Assembly: GCF_000805675.1 (NCBI RefSeq)
Contig: NZ_JSEF01000016.1
Coordinates: 151,630-215,629 of the forward strand
DNA: 64,000 nt
Source: Corynebacterium minutissimum
GTDB taxonomy: Bacteria > Actinomycetota > Actinomycetes > Mycobacteriales > Mycobacteriaceae
Reading direction: 5' to 3'
Each line of letters begins with the position of its first letter. Position 1 is the stretch's first letter. The notes below the pieces were generated by a model. That model saw only the letters and a list, made by a program, of their open reading frames with translations. It was not told the DNA's origin and did not search any database. Made by a program: the position numbers and the translations under genes. Below are positions 35,538 through 44,951 of the stretch, one piece after another.

Positions 35538-35574
35538 CCCCGCAACCAGTGTCTTTTCTGCTCCGGTTGCGGGG
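35538..35574 (+). terminator. Terminator after pepN
   Basis: CCCCGCAACC and GGTTGCGGGG form a perfect 10-bp stem 9 bp after the pepN stop. The right arm lies within the flank that is repeated at 63439. Confidence 0.65.
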
Positions 35575-36123
35575 TTGGTGGGCCTGCTTTAAGCTTCGTG
35601 GCCATGGGGGTATTAGAAACCTACTTCCACTACCGCAACTCGGGGATCGCGCTAGTGGAACAAGCATCCAGCTCACCCGACGAACTGCGCGCGCTCGGCG
35701 CCGACGCAGCCGATGCTACAGAACTTGCCCATCTTCACCGTATCTACTTCGGGCAGACCCGCTTCACCGGCAAACAACGCAAAGCCCGTGCGGCCGCGGT
35801 GGCACAACAACATAGCCTTAGCGTTCTTACCCTGATTGAGTCCTACACCGCCAAAGTCAACAAAGACCTCGATGCCTGGAACCTACGCATAAAACTTGCC
35901 GGCACCCCGCTCACCGTATCCGCCACGTCGCCACCAAGCGTTTAAAGGAGCTTCGTGCCAAACGTGTAGCTAAACCCGGAGTACGCTTCACCTACCGCTC
36001 ACACGGCCCGAACTCCATCACCATCACCGACACCCCCACCATCATCGCCGACATCAGAGGCACCCTAGAATCCGTTAATAAAACAAACCTCCTTGAGGCT
36101 GCCCGCACCGTCATTGTCACCGG
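35563..36123 (+). repeat. Long direct repeat, copy 1 (HNH element)
   Basis: Near-identical to 63439-64000, beginning at CCGGTTGCGGGGTTGG ahead of the gene and running to at least the window end in copy 2. Differences are scattered point changes plus one deleted base near 35908. The copies are about 27.9 kb apart in the same orientation. Confidence 0.9.
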
Positions 36124-36739
36124 CGGTATTGGCACCACACCTGCCGTACATGCTCAAGTCGTTGTCACCCTCAACGAGCTCGACCAAATTATTAACGAGG
36201 ATGGGGAGGAAATAGAACTTAACCTCACCAACGGCGCACGCATGACAGGCGCAGACTTTTTGGCCTACAAGTTTGCTGAGATTGGCTACGCCACCATCAT
36301 CCACCCTTTGGAAGGCCCGGTTAACTCTTATAGGATTCAGCGGCATGCCAGCTGGAAACAACGCATCAGCCTGGCTGCTGAATTCCAAACCTGCTCACGT
36401 GACGGCTGCAATAAACCAGCTGATTACTGCGAAGTCCACCACCTCATCCCCTGGCAGGCAGGAGGTTTTACCAACCTTAAAAACCTCACCTTCCTGTGCG
36501 CCTACCACAACGGTATTAACGACGATGACCCCAAACGACCCACCGGGCGCGGCTACATGTTCCGACTGAATACCGGGGTGAGCTACATCCCGCCCTGGGG
36601 TGTGCCAATTACCGCCATGCCCGAATACCAAGAAGCCACAGCCCGACTCGCCGCCGAACAAACAGGACAAACCACAGGCCAACCACCCGCCCCACCGCCA
36701 GGAACAAGCCAACCACCCGACCCGCCGGGTGCAGGCTAA
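35604..36739 (+). pseudogene. HNH endonuclease (13E12/DUF222-type), frameshifted
   Basis: The first frame starts MGVLETYFHYRNSGIALVEQ and ends at 35945. The coding sense continues in the +2-shifted frame from about 35910 to 36739. Compared with the copy at 63480, one base is missing in the CACCCCGC stretch near 35908. The C-terminal part holds a full HNH nuclease domain (CSRDGC..., EVHHLIPWQAGG, CAYHNG) and a Pro/Gln-rich tail. This family is abundant in actinobacteria and thought to be mobile. The catalytic module is intact but is cut off from its N-terminal half unless frameshifting occurs. Confidence 0.85.
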
Positions 36740-36972
36740 TCGCCTGCACGCAGCCACGCCGCCCAGCGGGTGCGAACTAAAGCTTCGCACCCACGCCGCA
36801 ACGATGAAGCCCGCCAACCACACCACGGTCAGCGGGCACATCGGCGATCCCGCATGTAGCCCAAGCAGATGGGTGCATTCTATAACCGCACGATTGGATT
36901 AGGCGCGCGGGTTAGCCCGGACTTGAGGCAAACAAGGTTCGCGCTAAAGGAGAAGAATAACGGCGAAGGGGG

Positions 36973-37719
36973 TTAGTCGAGGGACGGTGAGGGGTCCTCG
37001 CCAAGCTCAACTTCGACGGAGACGGCGTCGGGGCGCAGGGTTTCCTCCAGCTGAGCGACCACAGTGCCGTCCTCCATCTTGACGGTGCGAGTAATCCGCA
37101 AGACCGGTTGCGTACGGCCGACCCCAAGTATCTTTTGTTCCTCCGTGCGCGCGGTGGCCGCCATGAGGGAATCTCGCTTGAACACCGGTGTAAGCCCCAG
37201 CTCCGCCAACAGCGTAGACAGTGGCTTCTCCAAGTCCTGCTCCTTAAGCTCTGGTGCCAAGGAATGCGGGATGAGCAGGGTCGTGGCCATGATGGGCGAG
37301 CCTTCCGACACATGCACTGCGCGCGCCTCCCACACGGGGTCCTCGTCCTCGATGCCGAGGGCGGAGGCGAGGTGTCCGGGGGCGTCGATAAGCACAAGTG
37401 AAAGCACCTGCACCGAAATATCGAGTCCATGTTCCCGCAGCTGCTGCAGAGCACTGCGCCCACTCGTCAGGCTCAGCGTCGGCGGGGTCGCACGCACGAA
37501 GGTGCCGCCGGTGCGGCCCCGTTTGCGGTCGATGAGCCCTTCAATCTGCACGATGTCGAGCGCGTGGCGCACCGTCATGCGCGCCACCTTGTATTCCTGG
37601 ACCAGCTCCCGCTCCGTCGGGAAACGGTCGCCCGGCTGCAGCTCACCGGATTCAATCTTGCTCCGCAGCGAATCCGCGATCACCAAGTAAGCAGGGCGGC
37701 GGCGTTGAGAGGTGGACAC
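36973..37719 (-). CDS. GntR-family (HutC type) transcriptional regulator
   Basis: A 248-aa regulator with an N-terminal winged HTH (residues about 10-75, GDRFPTERELVQEYKVARMTVRHAL) and a UTRA effector domain. It is the last gene of the minus-strand cluster that includes the ABC transporter, 52 bp after the SDR gene, so it may respond to the transported substrate. The ligand is unknown. Confidence 0.88.
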   Translation of the reverse strand: MSTSQRRRPAYLVIADSLRSKIESGELQPGDRFPTERELVQEYKVARMTVRHALDIVQIEGLIDRKRGRTGGTFVRATPPTLSLTSGRSALQQLREHGLDISVQVLSLVLIDAPGHLASALGIEDEDPVWEARAVHVSEGSPIMATTLLIPHSLAPELKEQDLEKPLSTLLAELGLTPVFKRDSLMAATARTEEQKILGVGRTQPVLRITRTVKMEDGTVVAQLEETLRPDAVSVEVELGEDPSPSLD

Positions 37720-37771
37720 GTCTCACAACTGTACCGCGCCCCGCGGTTTTTGCATCTCGAACGGCGGGTGC

Positions 37772-38446
37772 TTACTTTCGCTGGTTGAGCTCAATACGCG
37801 GTCGCACGCGAATCTCCGTAAGCTGCGTCGTCGGGCCGGCATCGACGGTGGCGCGGATCGCCTTCGCCACCTCGACCGGAGCGATAACGTGCTCCGGGTT
37901 GTAGTCCTGCAGGCCCTTGAGCATCGGGGTATCCGTCGGGCCCGGCGCGACGGTGGACACGCGGATGCCGAGCTCGCCGAGGCGCAGGCCATCAGCAAGC
38001 GCGTAGAGCGCATGTTTCGTGGCGGCGTAAATTACGTTGTCCCCGTAGGAGTGGATGCCCGCGCCGGAGTTGATGAACACCACAAGCCCTTCCGCCGCAC
38101 GCACAGCAGGCAGCAGCTGGCGGGTCAGCTCCGCAGGAACGTGCACATTGAGATCCATCTGCGCACGCCAATCGGAAGGCCGAGCGCTCTCCACCGAGTG
38201 CTTATCCGCCTGGGCCGCGGCATGCACGAGCACATCGACGCGCTCGAGCGAAGCCAGCTCGTCAGGAAGCGCTGCACCGTCGAGAAGCGACAGCAGGTCG
38301 ATGGCCACCGGCACGATGTTCTCCGCCTCCGGCAGCTCCCCGGCGCGCCGACCCAGGGCATACACACGGTGGTCCCGGGCTAGGTCCTTGATGATCTCCA
38401 CGCCCATTCCACCAGTAGCACCGGTGACAACGGCAGTCTTCACCAT
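37772..38446 (-). CDS. Short-chain dehydrogenase/reductase
   Basis: A 224-aa SDR with the cofactor motif TGATGGMG at residues 8-15, the structural motif HAAAQ (NNAG position), catalytic Ser in INSGAG and YAATK (Tyr-x3-Lys), then PGPTDTPM. It lies 17 bp after the alkylhydroperoxidase-like gene in the ABC transporter cluster and may act on the same substrate. Its specificity is unknown. Confidence 0.88.
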   Translation of the reverse strand: MVKTAVVTGATGGMGVEIIKDLARDHRVYALGRRAGELPEAENIVPVAIDLLSLLDGAALPDELASLERVDVLVHAAAQADKHSVESARPSDWRAQMDLNVHVPAELTRQLLPAVRAAEGLVVFINSGAGIHSYGDNVIYAATKHALYALADGLRLGELGIRVSTVAPGPTDTPMLKGLQDYNPEHVIAPVEVAKAIRATVDAGPTTQLTEIRVRPRIELNQRK

Positions 38447-38463
38447 GATTATTCCTCCTTCAT

Positions 38464-39651
38464 TTAGCGGAAGCGCTTTGGCACATCCGGCTCCCCCAGC
38501 GTCAGCATGAGGCGGTTAGCCCAGTTGAAGAACGCGGAAGAGTTAATGACGTCAATGATGGGCAGCGTATCGAAGTCCACGGACTCGAGGCGTTCAACGT
38601 GGGAGGCGTCGAACGCGAAGGGCGACTCGGTCAGGGCCACGGCAGCATCGCGGATGGCGGACCACTGTCCTGAGCCCAGGTCGGCGGAAACGCCTTCCTC
38701 AAGAAGCCGGTCAACCGCCGCGGCGTCACCGCCCTCCTCCTTAGCGCGCTGCTGGTGCACCGACGCGCAGTACTCACAGCCGTTGAGTCGTGAGACCACC
38801 GTGGCGGCCAGCTCACGTTCGGCACGGCCCAGGCCGCCGTCGGTGTTGTAGAAAATGTCCAGATCCGTGCGCGTGCGCGCCTTGAGCGCGGCCGGGTCGC
38901 GGGCCAGCAGTCGGAAGTATTCCATGTCGATGCGCTCGGGCTTAATCAACGCATCGCGCTGTGCGTCCGTGAACTCCTCCTTCGGCTGCGGCGGCACCCA
39001 CGGCTTCCAGCCCAGCGAGTGCGCCACAAAGCCCTGCGGCTTGACGACGTCCGGCACCAGCGTCCCCTCCCCCGGCACCCACTCCGTAGTGTGGGTCGGG
39101 CGCGGCGCCTCAGTCACGGCCGCGGCCTGTGCGGTGCCAGCAAGCACGGACAAGCCGTGGGCCACGCGCAGCTGGAAGGACAGGAAGCTCACGAGCTGTG
39201 CCAGCGTCACGATGTCATCGTTGGACCATCCGGCCGCCTGCAGGTGACCGATCGCGGCCGGGGAGGCGTCCTTGGGGTGGAAGACCAGAAGGTGCGCGAA
39301 GTCGAGGGCGGCGGCGAGCCGTGGAGAGCCATCGAAGAGCGTGAAGCCGCCGCCGGAGTACGGGCCGGTAGTGATGCCGCGCTCTACCGCGCGGGCTATC
39401 TCTGCGGCGAGTTCCTCTGATTCCTCCGCCAACAGGTCGGAGTAAAAGGCGACGGCAGACGTCGCCTGGTAGATGCCTGCAACAAAGGTCGCGATGGCGT
39501 AGCGCTCCGCATAGCTGAACGTACCGGGCTCTGCAGGCTCGAGGAGCGCGGCGAAGGAAGCCTGGGCGTTCTCCTTGGCTTCGGGCCGGCGCTCGCGCAG
39601 CTTAGCGACGTCCCCCTCAACACCCGCCAGCACGTTAATGATGTCTGCCAT
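38464..39651 (-). CDS. Two-domain carboxymuconolactone decarboxylase/AhpD-like protein
   Basis: A 395-aa fusion of two CMD/AhpD-fold domains. The N-terminal half matches what I recall as the 'CMD domain protein Avi_7170' family. The C-terminal half carries the AhpD redox site NGCEYCASVHQQR (Cys-x2-Cys-x3-His), as in 'alkylhydroperoxidase Avi_7169' proteins. These two families are usually encoded as separate neighbours of a peptide-type ABC transporter; here they are fused. Peroxidase or detoxification chemistry on the imported compound is plausible but unproven. Confidence 0.8.
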   Translation of the reverse strand: MADIINVLAGVEGDVAKLRERRPEAKENAQASFAALLEPAEPGTFSYAERYAIATFVAGIYQATSAVAFYSDLLAEESEELAAEIARAVERGITTGPYSGGGFTLFDGSPRLAAALDFAHLLVFHPKDASPAAIGHLQAAGWSNDDIVTLAQLVSFLSFQLRVAHGLSVLAGTAQAAAVTEAPRPTHTTEWVPGEGTLVPDVVKPQGFVAHSLGWKPWVPPQPKEEFTDAQRDALIKPERIDMEYFRLLARDPAALKARTRTDLDIFYNTDGGLGRAERELAATVVSRLNGCEYCASVHQQRAKEEGGDAAAVDRLLEEGVSADLGSGQWSAIRDAAVALTESPFAFDASHVERLESVDFDTLPIIDVINSSAFFNWANRLMLTLGEPDVPKRFR

Positions 39652-39679
39652 ATGTAATCCTTTCGTCGGTGTCCCCAGG

Positions 39680-41320
39680 CTACAGGCCCAGGTTGAGGTC
39701 GCCGGCGCGGTAGCGCGAGCCGGGGATGGCCTCGATAAGTTTCCGGGTAAACGGTGACTGCGGGTTGCTAAAGACCTCGGCGGTGGGCCCGGATTCGACC
39801 TGTTGCCCCTTCGAGAGCACCGAGACGGTATCGGAAATCTGGTTGACCACCGCTAGGTCATGCGAGATGAAGATGTAGGTCAGGCCAAGTTCCTCCTGCA
39901 GCCGGGCAAGCAGGCGCAGGATTTGTGCCTGCACGGTGACGTCGAGAGCGGAGACAGCCTCGTCGAGGATGACCAGCTCTGGCTCCACGATCATGGCGCG
40001 CGCGATGGCCACGCGCTGGCGTTGGCCGCCGGAAAGCTCGCGTGGGCGGCGGTCATAGTAGTCCGGGTTGAGAGCTACCAGGTCCAAGAACTCCTTGGCC
40101 TTGGCTTTCGCCGTGCTTGCACGCGCCCCCTTCAAGTTCCGCAGCGGCTCCGCCACCGTCTGGCCGATGGACTGCTTAGGGTCCAGAGAGCCGTAAGGGT
40201 TCTGGTAGACCAGCTGGATGTTGTTGCGCTCTTCGCGCAAGGCTTTGCCGCGCAGGCCCACGATGTCGCGCCCACCCACGCTAATACTGCCCGACGTTGG
40301 GATGTTGAACATGGCGATGCTGCGCCCCGTCGTGGTCTTGCCGGAGCCGGACTCGCCCACTAGCGCGTGGGTGGAGCCCTTGGCCACGGTAAAGGAGATG
40401 TCATCGACGGCAGTGAAATCACCAAAGCGTTGGGTCAGGCCCTCCACCCGCACCAAAGGAGTCGCGTCGGTCTTGGCTGCGGCGCGGGTGGCGGCTGGGC
40501 TGGCGTCGGCGACGGTGAGGGAGGGGGCGTCGGCAAGCAGGCGTTTGGTGTAGTCGTGCTGCGGGTTCGTCAGCACCGTGGCGGCCAAGCCTTCCTCGCG
40601 CAGCTGGCCGGCCTCCATGACCACGACACGGTCGGCGCGGTCACCAGCCACCGCCAAATCGTGGGTAATAAAGAGAATGCCCATGCCGAGCTCCTCGCGC
40701 ATATCATCGAGGAGGTCGAGGATGATTTTCTGCACGGTGACATCCAGCGCCGAGGTGGGCTCGTCGGCAATGATGAGGTCTGGCTCCAGCGCCACGGCCG
40801 CAGCGATGAGCACGCGCTGCTTCATGCCGCCCGAGAGCTCATGCGGGTACTGGTTATAGCGGCGCTCGGGGTCATCGATGCCAACGCGCTCCAGTAGCTC
40901 TAGTGCCTTGGCTTTGCGCTCGGCCGCGCTGCCGATGTGGTGAATGGTCAGGCCCTCCTCCACCGAGACGCCGATGGTCTTGAGAGGATTGAGCGAGTTA
41001 TTCGGGTCCTGCGGGATAAGCCCGATGCGCCGACCGCGCAGCTCGAGCCACTCGCGGCGACGCAACGAAGTGATATCACGGCCGTCGAAGGTGATGGTGC
41101 CGGCGTCAATCGTGGCGTTGGAGGGCAGCAGGCCAATGGCGGCCATAGCAGAGGTGGTCTTACCGGAGCCGGACTCGCCCACGATGGCGGTCATTTGCCC
41201 CGGGTACACCGCAAGGTTGACGCCCTGGACGGCGGAAACGTCACCGCGTCCGGTGGAATAGGAGACGTTGAGGTCCCGCACGCTAAGCAGGGGCTGCGCT
41301 GAGTGTGTTGCTTCAGACAT
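39680..41320 (-). CDS. ABC transporter ATPase, fused double cassette (Dpp/Opp D-F type)
   Basis: A 546-aa protein with two complete ABC domains. Walker A is GESGSGKTTSA (about residue 47) and GESGSGKTTTGRS (about 318). Signatures are LSGGMKQRV and LSGGQRQRV, and Walker B segments are LIIADEPTSALD and LVILDEAVSALD. The second domain has Glu-Ala in place of the common Glu-Pro-Val. The fusion supplies both ATPases of an oligopeptide/nickel-type importer with the two permeases and lipoprotein upstream in the operon. Confidence 0.93.
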   Translation of the reverse strand: MSEATHSAQPLLSVRDLNVSYSTGRGDVSAVQGVNLAVYPGQMTAIVGESGSGKTTSAMAAIGLLPSNATIDAGTITFDGRDITSLRRREWLELRGRRIGLIPQDPNNSLNPLKTIGVSVEEGLTIHHIGSAAERKAKALELLERVGIDDPERRYNQYPHELSGGMKQRVLIAAAVALEPDLIIADEPTSALDVTVQKIILDLLDDMREELGMGILFITHDLAVAGDRADRVVVMEAGQLREEGLAATVLTNPQHDYTKRLLADAPSLTVADASPAATRAAAKTDATPLVRVEGLTQRFGDFTAVDDISFTVAKGSTHALVGESGSGKTTTGRSIAMFNIPTSGSISVGGRDIVGLRGKALREERNNIQLVYQNPYGSLDPKQSIGQTVAEPLRNLKGARASTAKAKAKEFLDLVALNPDYYDRRPRELSGGQRQRVAIARAMIVEPELVILDEAVSALDVTVQAQILRLLARLQEELGLTYIFISHDLAVVNQISDTVSVLSKGQQVESGPTAEVFSNPQSPFTRKLIEAIPGSRYRAGDLNLGL

Positions 41321-41321
41321 A

Positions 41322-42176
41322 TTAGGCCTCCACGGGGAAGTTCTGGGACAGGCGGTTGGCGGACATCACCACGGCAACGAGCGCGATGCCGGGCAAAATG
41401 ATGAGCCACCAAGCGGTGGCCATGAAGTCGCGGCCCTCGGCAATAATAAGGCCCCACTCCGGGGTAGGCGGCGGGGCGCCGTAGCCCAGGAAGCCGAGGA
41501 TGGACAGCTGCAGGATGGCAGTACCGAACTGCAGGGTGGCCAGGGCGATAACCGGAGTCAGCGAGTTCGGCAGGAGGTGGCGCAGCAGCACCGTGGTGCG
41601 AGTAGCGCCAGCACCGAAAGCCGCCTCAATGTACTCGGCATTCGCCACAGTGATGACCTGGGAGCGGGCCAGGCGCGCGAAAGTGGCCACGGAGGTCGCA
41701 CCAACGGCGACCGCCGCCTGCACCGAGCCGAAGCCCAGCACGATGATGATGGACAGTGAGAGCAAAATGCCGGGGATGGACAGCAGCACGTCGACAACGC
41801 GCATAAGGATAGTGTCAACAACTCCCCGCAGGGAGCCGGCCACAAGACCAATGAGCGTGCCGACGACGAGCCCCACCACCACAGCGATGAGCGCCCCAAG
41901 GAGGGACTGGCGCGCGCCGTACACCACGCGGGCATACAGGTCGCGGCCCACGGCATCAGTGCCCATGAAGTGGCCGTTCTCGCCCGGCGCGAGCAGGGCG
42001 ACATCAGTGCCGGCATAAAGGTCGGCCGAGGTAAACAGGCCCGGGAACAACGCAGCAAGGAAAGCCACGGCCAGAATGACGATGGCGATGATCGAGCCTG
42101 GCTTAAGCCAAGGGTTGCCCTGGCCAGCAGCGGCGCGACGGTAGCCGCCGCGCGGCTTAGTGTGCATCATGCTCAT
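41322..42176 (-). CDS. ABC transporter permease (DppC type)
   Basis: A 284-aa inner-membrane permease with about six helices and the N-terminal extension typical of OppC/DppC. The EAA loop is visible as EYIEAAFGAGATRTTVLLRH. Its start overlaps the DppB-type permease stop by 4 bp, and the ATPase gene starts 1 bp after its stop. Confidence 0.92.
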   Translation of the reverse strand: MSMMHTKPRGGYRRAAAGQGNPWLKPGSIIAIVILAVAFLAALFPGLFTSADLYAGTDVALLAPGENGHFMGTDAVGRDLYARVVYGARQSLLGALIAVVVGLVVGTLIGLVAGSLRGVVDTILMRVVDVLLSIPGILLSLSIIIVLGFGSVQAAVAVGATSVATFARLARSQVITVANAEYIEAAFGAGATRTTVLLRHLLPNSLTPVIALATLQFGTAILQLSILGFLGYGAPPPTPEWGLIIAEGRDFMATAWWLIILPGIALVAVVMSANRLSQNFPVEA

Positions 42177-43180
42177 GAGCGCACCGTCCTTTCTTCAACG
42201 CCAACAGCCGGGGCTGCGGCGGGCGTACGGGGAGCTTTGTGGTCGGAGGACTTCGCGCGAAGGCGCGGATCGAGCACCGGGTAGAGCAGGTCCACGACAA
42301 GGTTGATGATGATGTAGGCCGTGGCAGCGATAAGCACCACAGCCAGCAACACCGGGGTATCGCGGTTAGCCACGGCCTGGGCGGTCATGTAGCCCAGACC
42401 GGTGCGACCAAAGACGGTCTCCGTCACCACGGCACCGCCCACCAGCTCGCCGAAAAGCAAGCCCGCCATGGTCAGCGTCGGCAGCAGCGAGTTGCGCAGG
42501 ATCGTGCGCCAGAAAATCCACGATTCCGACGCACCACGCGAGCGCACCGCCTGCACGAAGGGACGCGACTGCGTCTCATCGATAGAGCGGATGAGCACCT
42601 GAATAAGCGGAGCAGTCATCGGAACCGCCAGCGTGAGCGTAGGCAAAATAAGCCCCTCCACCCCGCCGGGCTCAATGACGCGAACCCAACCCAGCTGGAA
42701 GGAGAAGACCTGGATGAGCAAAATACCGATCCAGAATCCGGGCAGGGAAACCATGAGGGACGGCAGGCCACGGAAGAAGGTAGCGATACTCCCCATCCCC
42801 GGCAGCGTGGCTAGAAACGCCACAAGGACAGCCACGATGATGGCCAAGCCGATGGCGCAAGCGGCAAGGATGAGGGTGTGGGGCAGGGCGTCGGCAAGCA
42901 GCGTGGCTACCGGCGCACCCGACTGCGTAGAGTTACCGAAATGGCCGGTCAGGAAACCTCCCAACGCGGTGAAGTACTGCACCATGAGCGGCTTATCCGC
43001 GCCCATCTCCTCACGGATAGCGTCAATCTCCGCCTGAGACAGGCCCAGGGCCGGGTCACCGAACCGTGACTGCACCGCATCCGACGGCAGCGCCGACAGC
43101 AGGAAGAAGGCCACGGTATAGGTAATAAGCAGCACGAGCACAGCTTGCCCGATGCGGCTAAGAATCTGGCGGGTTGTCAT
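42173..43180 (-). CDS. ABC transporter permease (DppB type)
   Basis: A 335-aa permease with about six helices. The EAA-type loop is PFVQAVRSRGASESWIFWRT, and the N-terminal RILSRIGQAVLVLLITYTVA matches the BPD_transp_1 N-terminal region. It starts directly after the substrate-binding lipoprotein gene and overlaps the second permease gene as ATGA. Confidence 0.92.
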   Translation of the reverse strand: MTTRQILSRIGQAVLVLLITYTVAFFLLSALPSDAVQSRFGDPALGLSQAEIDAIREEMGADKPLMVQYFTALGGFLTGHFGNSTQSGAPVATLLADALPHTLILAACAIGLAIIVAVLVAFLATLPGMGSIATFFRGLPSLMVSLPGFWIGILLIQVFSFQLGWVRVIEPGGVEGLILPTLTLAVPMTAPLIQVLIRSIDETQSRPFVQAVRSRGASESWIFWRTILRNSLLPTLTMAGLLFGELVGGAVVTETVFGRTGLGYMTAQAVANRDTPVLLAVVLIAATAYIIINLVVDLLYPVLDPRLRAKSSDHKAPRTPAAAPAVGVEERTVRS

Positions 43181-44854
43181 TTATTTCTCCTCCTCATCCG
43201 ATGCCGCGCGCTGCGGCGCGGCGTCGATGGTGACCTCGTAGAACCACGGGCGCGCGACCGACTCGGGGCTAAAGCCTGACACCTCCGGACGCACGGCGTA
43301 AACCACGGGTTCCTCAAAGAGCGGCAGTGCATAGGCTTGCTCGGTGATGTAATCCTGGACGTCTTCAGTGGCCTTGATGCGGCCTTTCACGTCGGAGGTG
43401 TCGAGGACGACGTCGAGAAGCTCTTGCAGGTGCTTATCGACGGGCTCCCCTTCCCCATCCTGGTTAAGGAAAGCGTCGCGGTTGTTGATGCCGTAGAGCG
43501 AGGTGATGACGTCGTAATCGGCGCGGCCCACCATCGAGTGATAAATCTGCACCTTGTTGACGTCCTTAGCGTCGGCGTTCTGGGTGGCCTGGTCACCGGC
43601 GTTGACGCGGATTTCAATTCCGATGCCGCGAAGCTGGTCCTGCACCATCGTCATGACCTCCTTCGAGCGCGGCTGCGGAAGCGCTGTGTTGGTGCGCAGG
43701 CTCAGCCGCTTTCCGTCCTTGACGCGGATGCCATCGAGGCCTGGTTCCCAGCCTGCCTCATCAAGGAGGCGCTTCGACTCTTCCGGATCGAAGGCGTAGG
43801 CAGCTGATTGGTCCTTATAGGCCAGACCGGTCTGCGCCACGGTCGAGGTGGCCAGCGGGTAGGAATCGGAGAAGAGCACGCGGAGGATCTCCGCACGGTC
43901 GACGCCGTGGATGATGGCCTCGCGCACACGTTTGTCCTGCAGCAGCGGGTGGTCGAAGCGGAAGGCGAACTGGTTATTCATCGAGTTCGTGCCGCGCGAG
44001 ACAATGCTGATGCCGCGGTCTTCCAACAAAGATTCCTGCGGGGCGGAGATCTGGCGAGCGATGTCCGCTTGTCCTGAGGTAATAGCGCCGGTACGCACGG
44101 ATTCTTCGGCGGCCAAGATGTAGTGGATACCGTCCAACTGTGCGCGGCCTTGGTGCTTCACGGCGGGCGGGGCCCAGTCATAATCCTCGCGGGCCTCGAG
44201 CTTAAGATCGGTGCCGATTTCTTCCGACTCCACCACGAACGGCCCAGAACCAATGACGTTCACCGCGTTGCCGGGGCCGAACCCTTCGTTGTCGAGCGCG
44301 AGGGTCGAATCAGATAGCAGGCCAGCGTTGTAGGCGGAGGTGGCTTGGAGGAAGCCTGGGGAGGGTTTGGTGAAGTAGAACTTCACGGTGTCCTCATCCA
44401 CGACTTCGCCGCGGTCATAGTTCGCAATCTGCTCTGAGCTAGTCAGCGTGCGGGTTTTATCGCCGCGGCCGAAAAGGTCAAAGTTGGCCACGACGTTCTC
44501 CGCAGTAAGTGGGGAGCCATCAGAGTACGTGACGTCCGTGCGGATATCGAAGGTGTACTCGGTAGCATCCTCGTTGACTTCGGGCATGTCCGTGGCGATC
44601 CACGGCGAGAGCTCGAGGGTCTCTGGGTCCTGGTAGAGCAGGCGGTCGGTGAGTTGGTTGACCACGCCGCCGTTGGGATAGAAACCTGCGGCAGGTGGGT
44701 AGAGCGTGCGGAAAAATTGCGGCTCGAGATAGGTGAGGACGTTGTCCTCCCCGGCCGGCCGGTCCGTGGCCGAGCAGGCGCCGACGGAAGCGGCAAGAGC
44801 TGCGGCCAGGGTGGCGGCGAGTGCGCGTAGAGTTTTCACGGTAAGAGCTTTCAC
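43181..44854 (-). CDS. ABC transporter substrate-binding lipoprotein (SBP family 5)
   Basis: A 557-aa extracytoplasmic protein. The signal peptide has a lipobox at about residues 24-27 (VGAC), so it is lipid-anchored at Cys27. The family 5 signature FDIRTDVTYSDGSPLTAENV is present. It resembles the subfamily I remember as KPN_01854/TIGR04028, whose loci also carry CMD/alkylhydroperoxidase genes as here. Start codons at 44854 and 44839 are both GTG with weak ribosome binding sites. It is the first gene of the transporter operon. Confidence 0.9.
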   Translation of the reverse strand: MKALTVKTLRALAATLAAALAASVGACSATDRPAGEDNVLTYLEPQFFRTLYPPAAGFYPNGGVVNQLTDRLLYQDPETLELSPWIATDMPEVNEDATEYTFDIRTDVTYSDGSPLTAENVVANFDLFGRGDKTRTLTSSEQIANYDRGEVVDEDTVKFYFTKPSPGFLQATSAYNAGLLSDSTLALDNEGFGPGNAVNVIGSGPFVVESEEIGTDLKLEAREDYDWAPPAVKHQGRAQLDGIHYILAAEESVRTGAITSGQADIARQISAPQESLLEDRGISIVSRGTNSMNNQFAFRFDHPLLQDKRVREAIIHGVDRAEILRVLFSDSYPLATSTVAQTGLAYKDQSAAYAFDPEESKRLLDEAGWEPGLDGIRVKDGKRLSLRTNTALPQPRSKEVMTMVQDQLRGIGIEIRVNAGDQATQNADAKDVNKVQIYHSMVGRADYDVITSLYGINNRDAFLNQDGEGEPVDKHLQELLDVVLDTSDVKGRIKATEDVQDYITEQAYALPLFEEPVVYAVRPEVSGFSPESVARPWFYEVTIDAAPQRAASDEEEK

Positions 44855-44893
44855 AAGATAGTTCGTTGACGTGCGTGTGATTTAACACAACGC

Positions 44894-44907
44894 ATACCGA
44901 CCGGTAT
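44894..44907. promoter_or_regulatory. Candidate TetR-type operator between the ABC operon and the FAD gene
   Basis: ATACCG-AC-CGGTAT is a perfect 14-bp dyad in the 97-bp divergent gap. This spacing and the ACCGNCCGGT-like core are typical of TetR-family sites. No TetR gene is adjacent; the operon's own regulator is GntR type, so a distant regulator may act here. Confidence 0.45.
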
Positions 44908-44951
44908 TATTCCACTAGACAGCACAGTCTAAAAATTGAGGTTTGATTATT

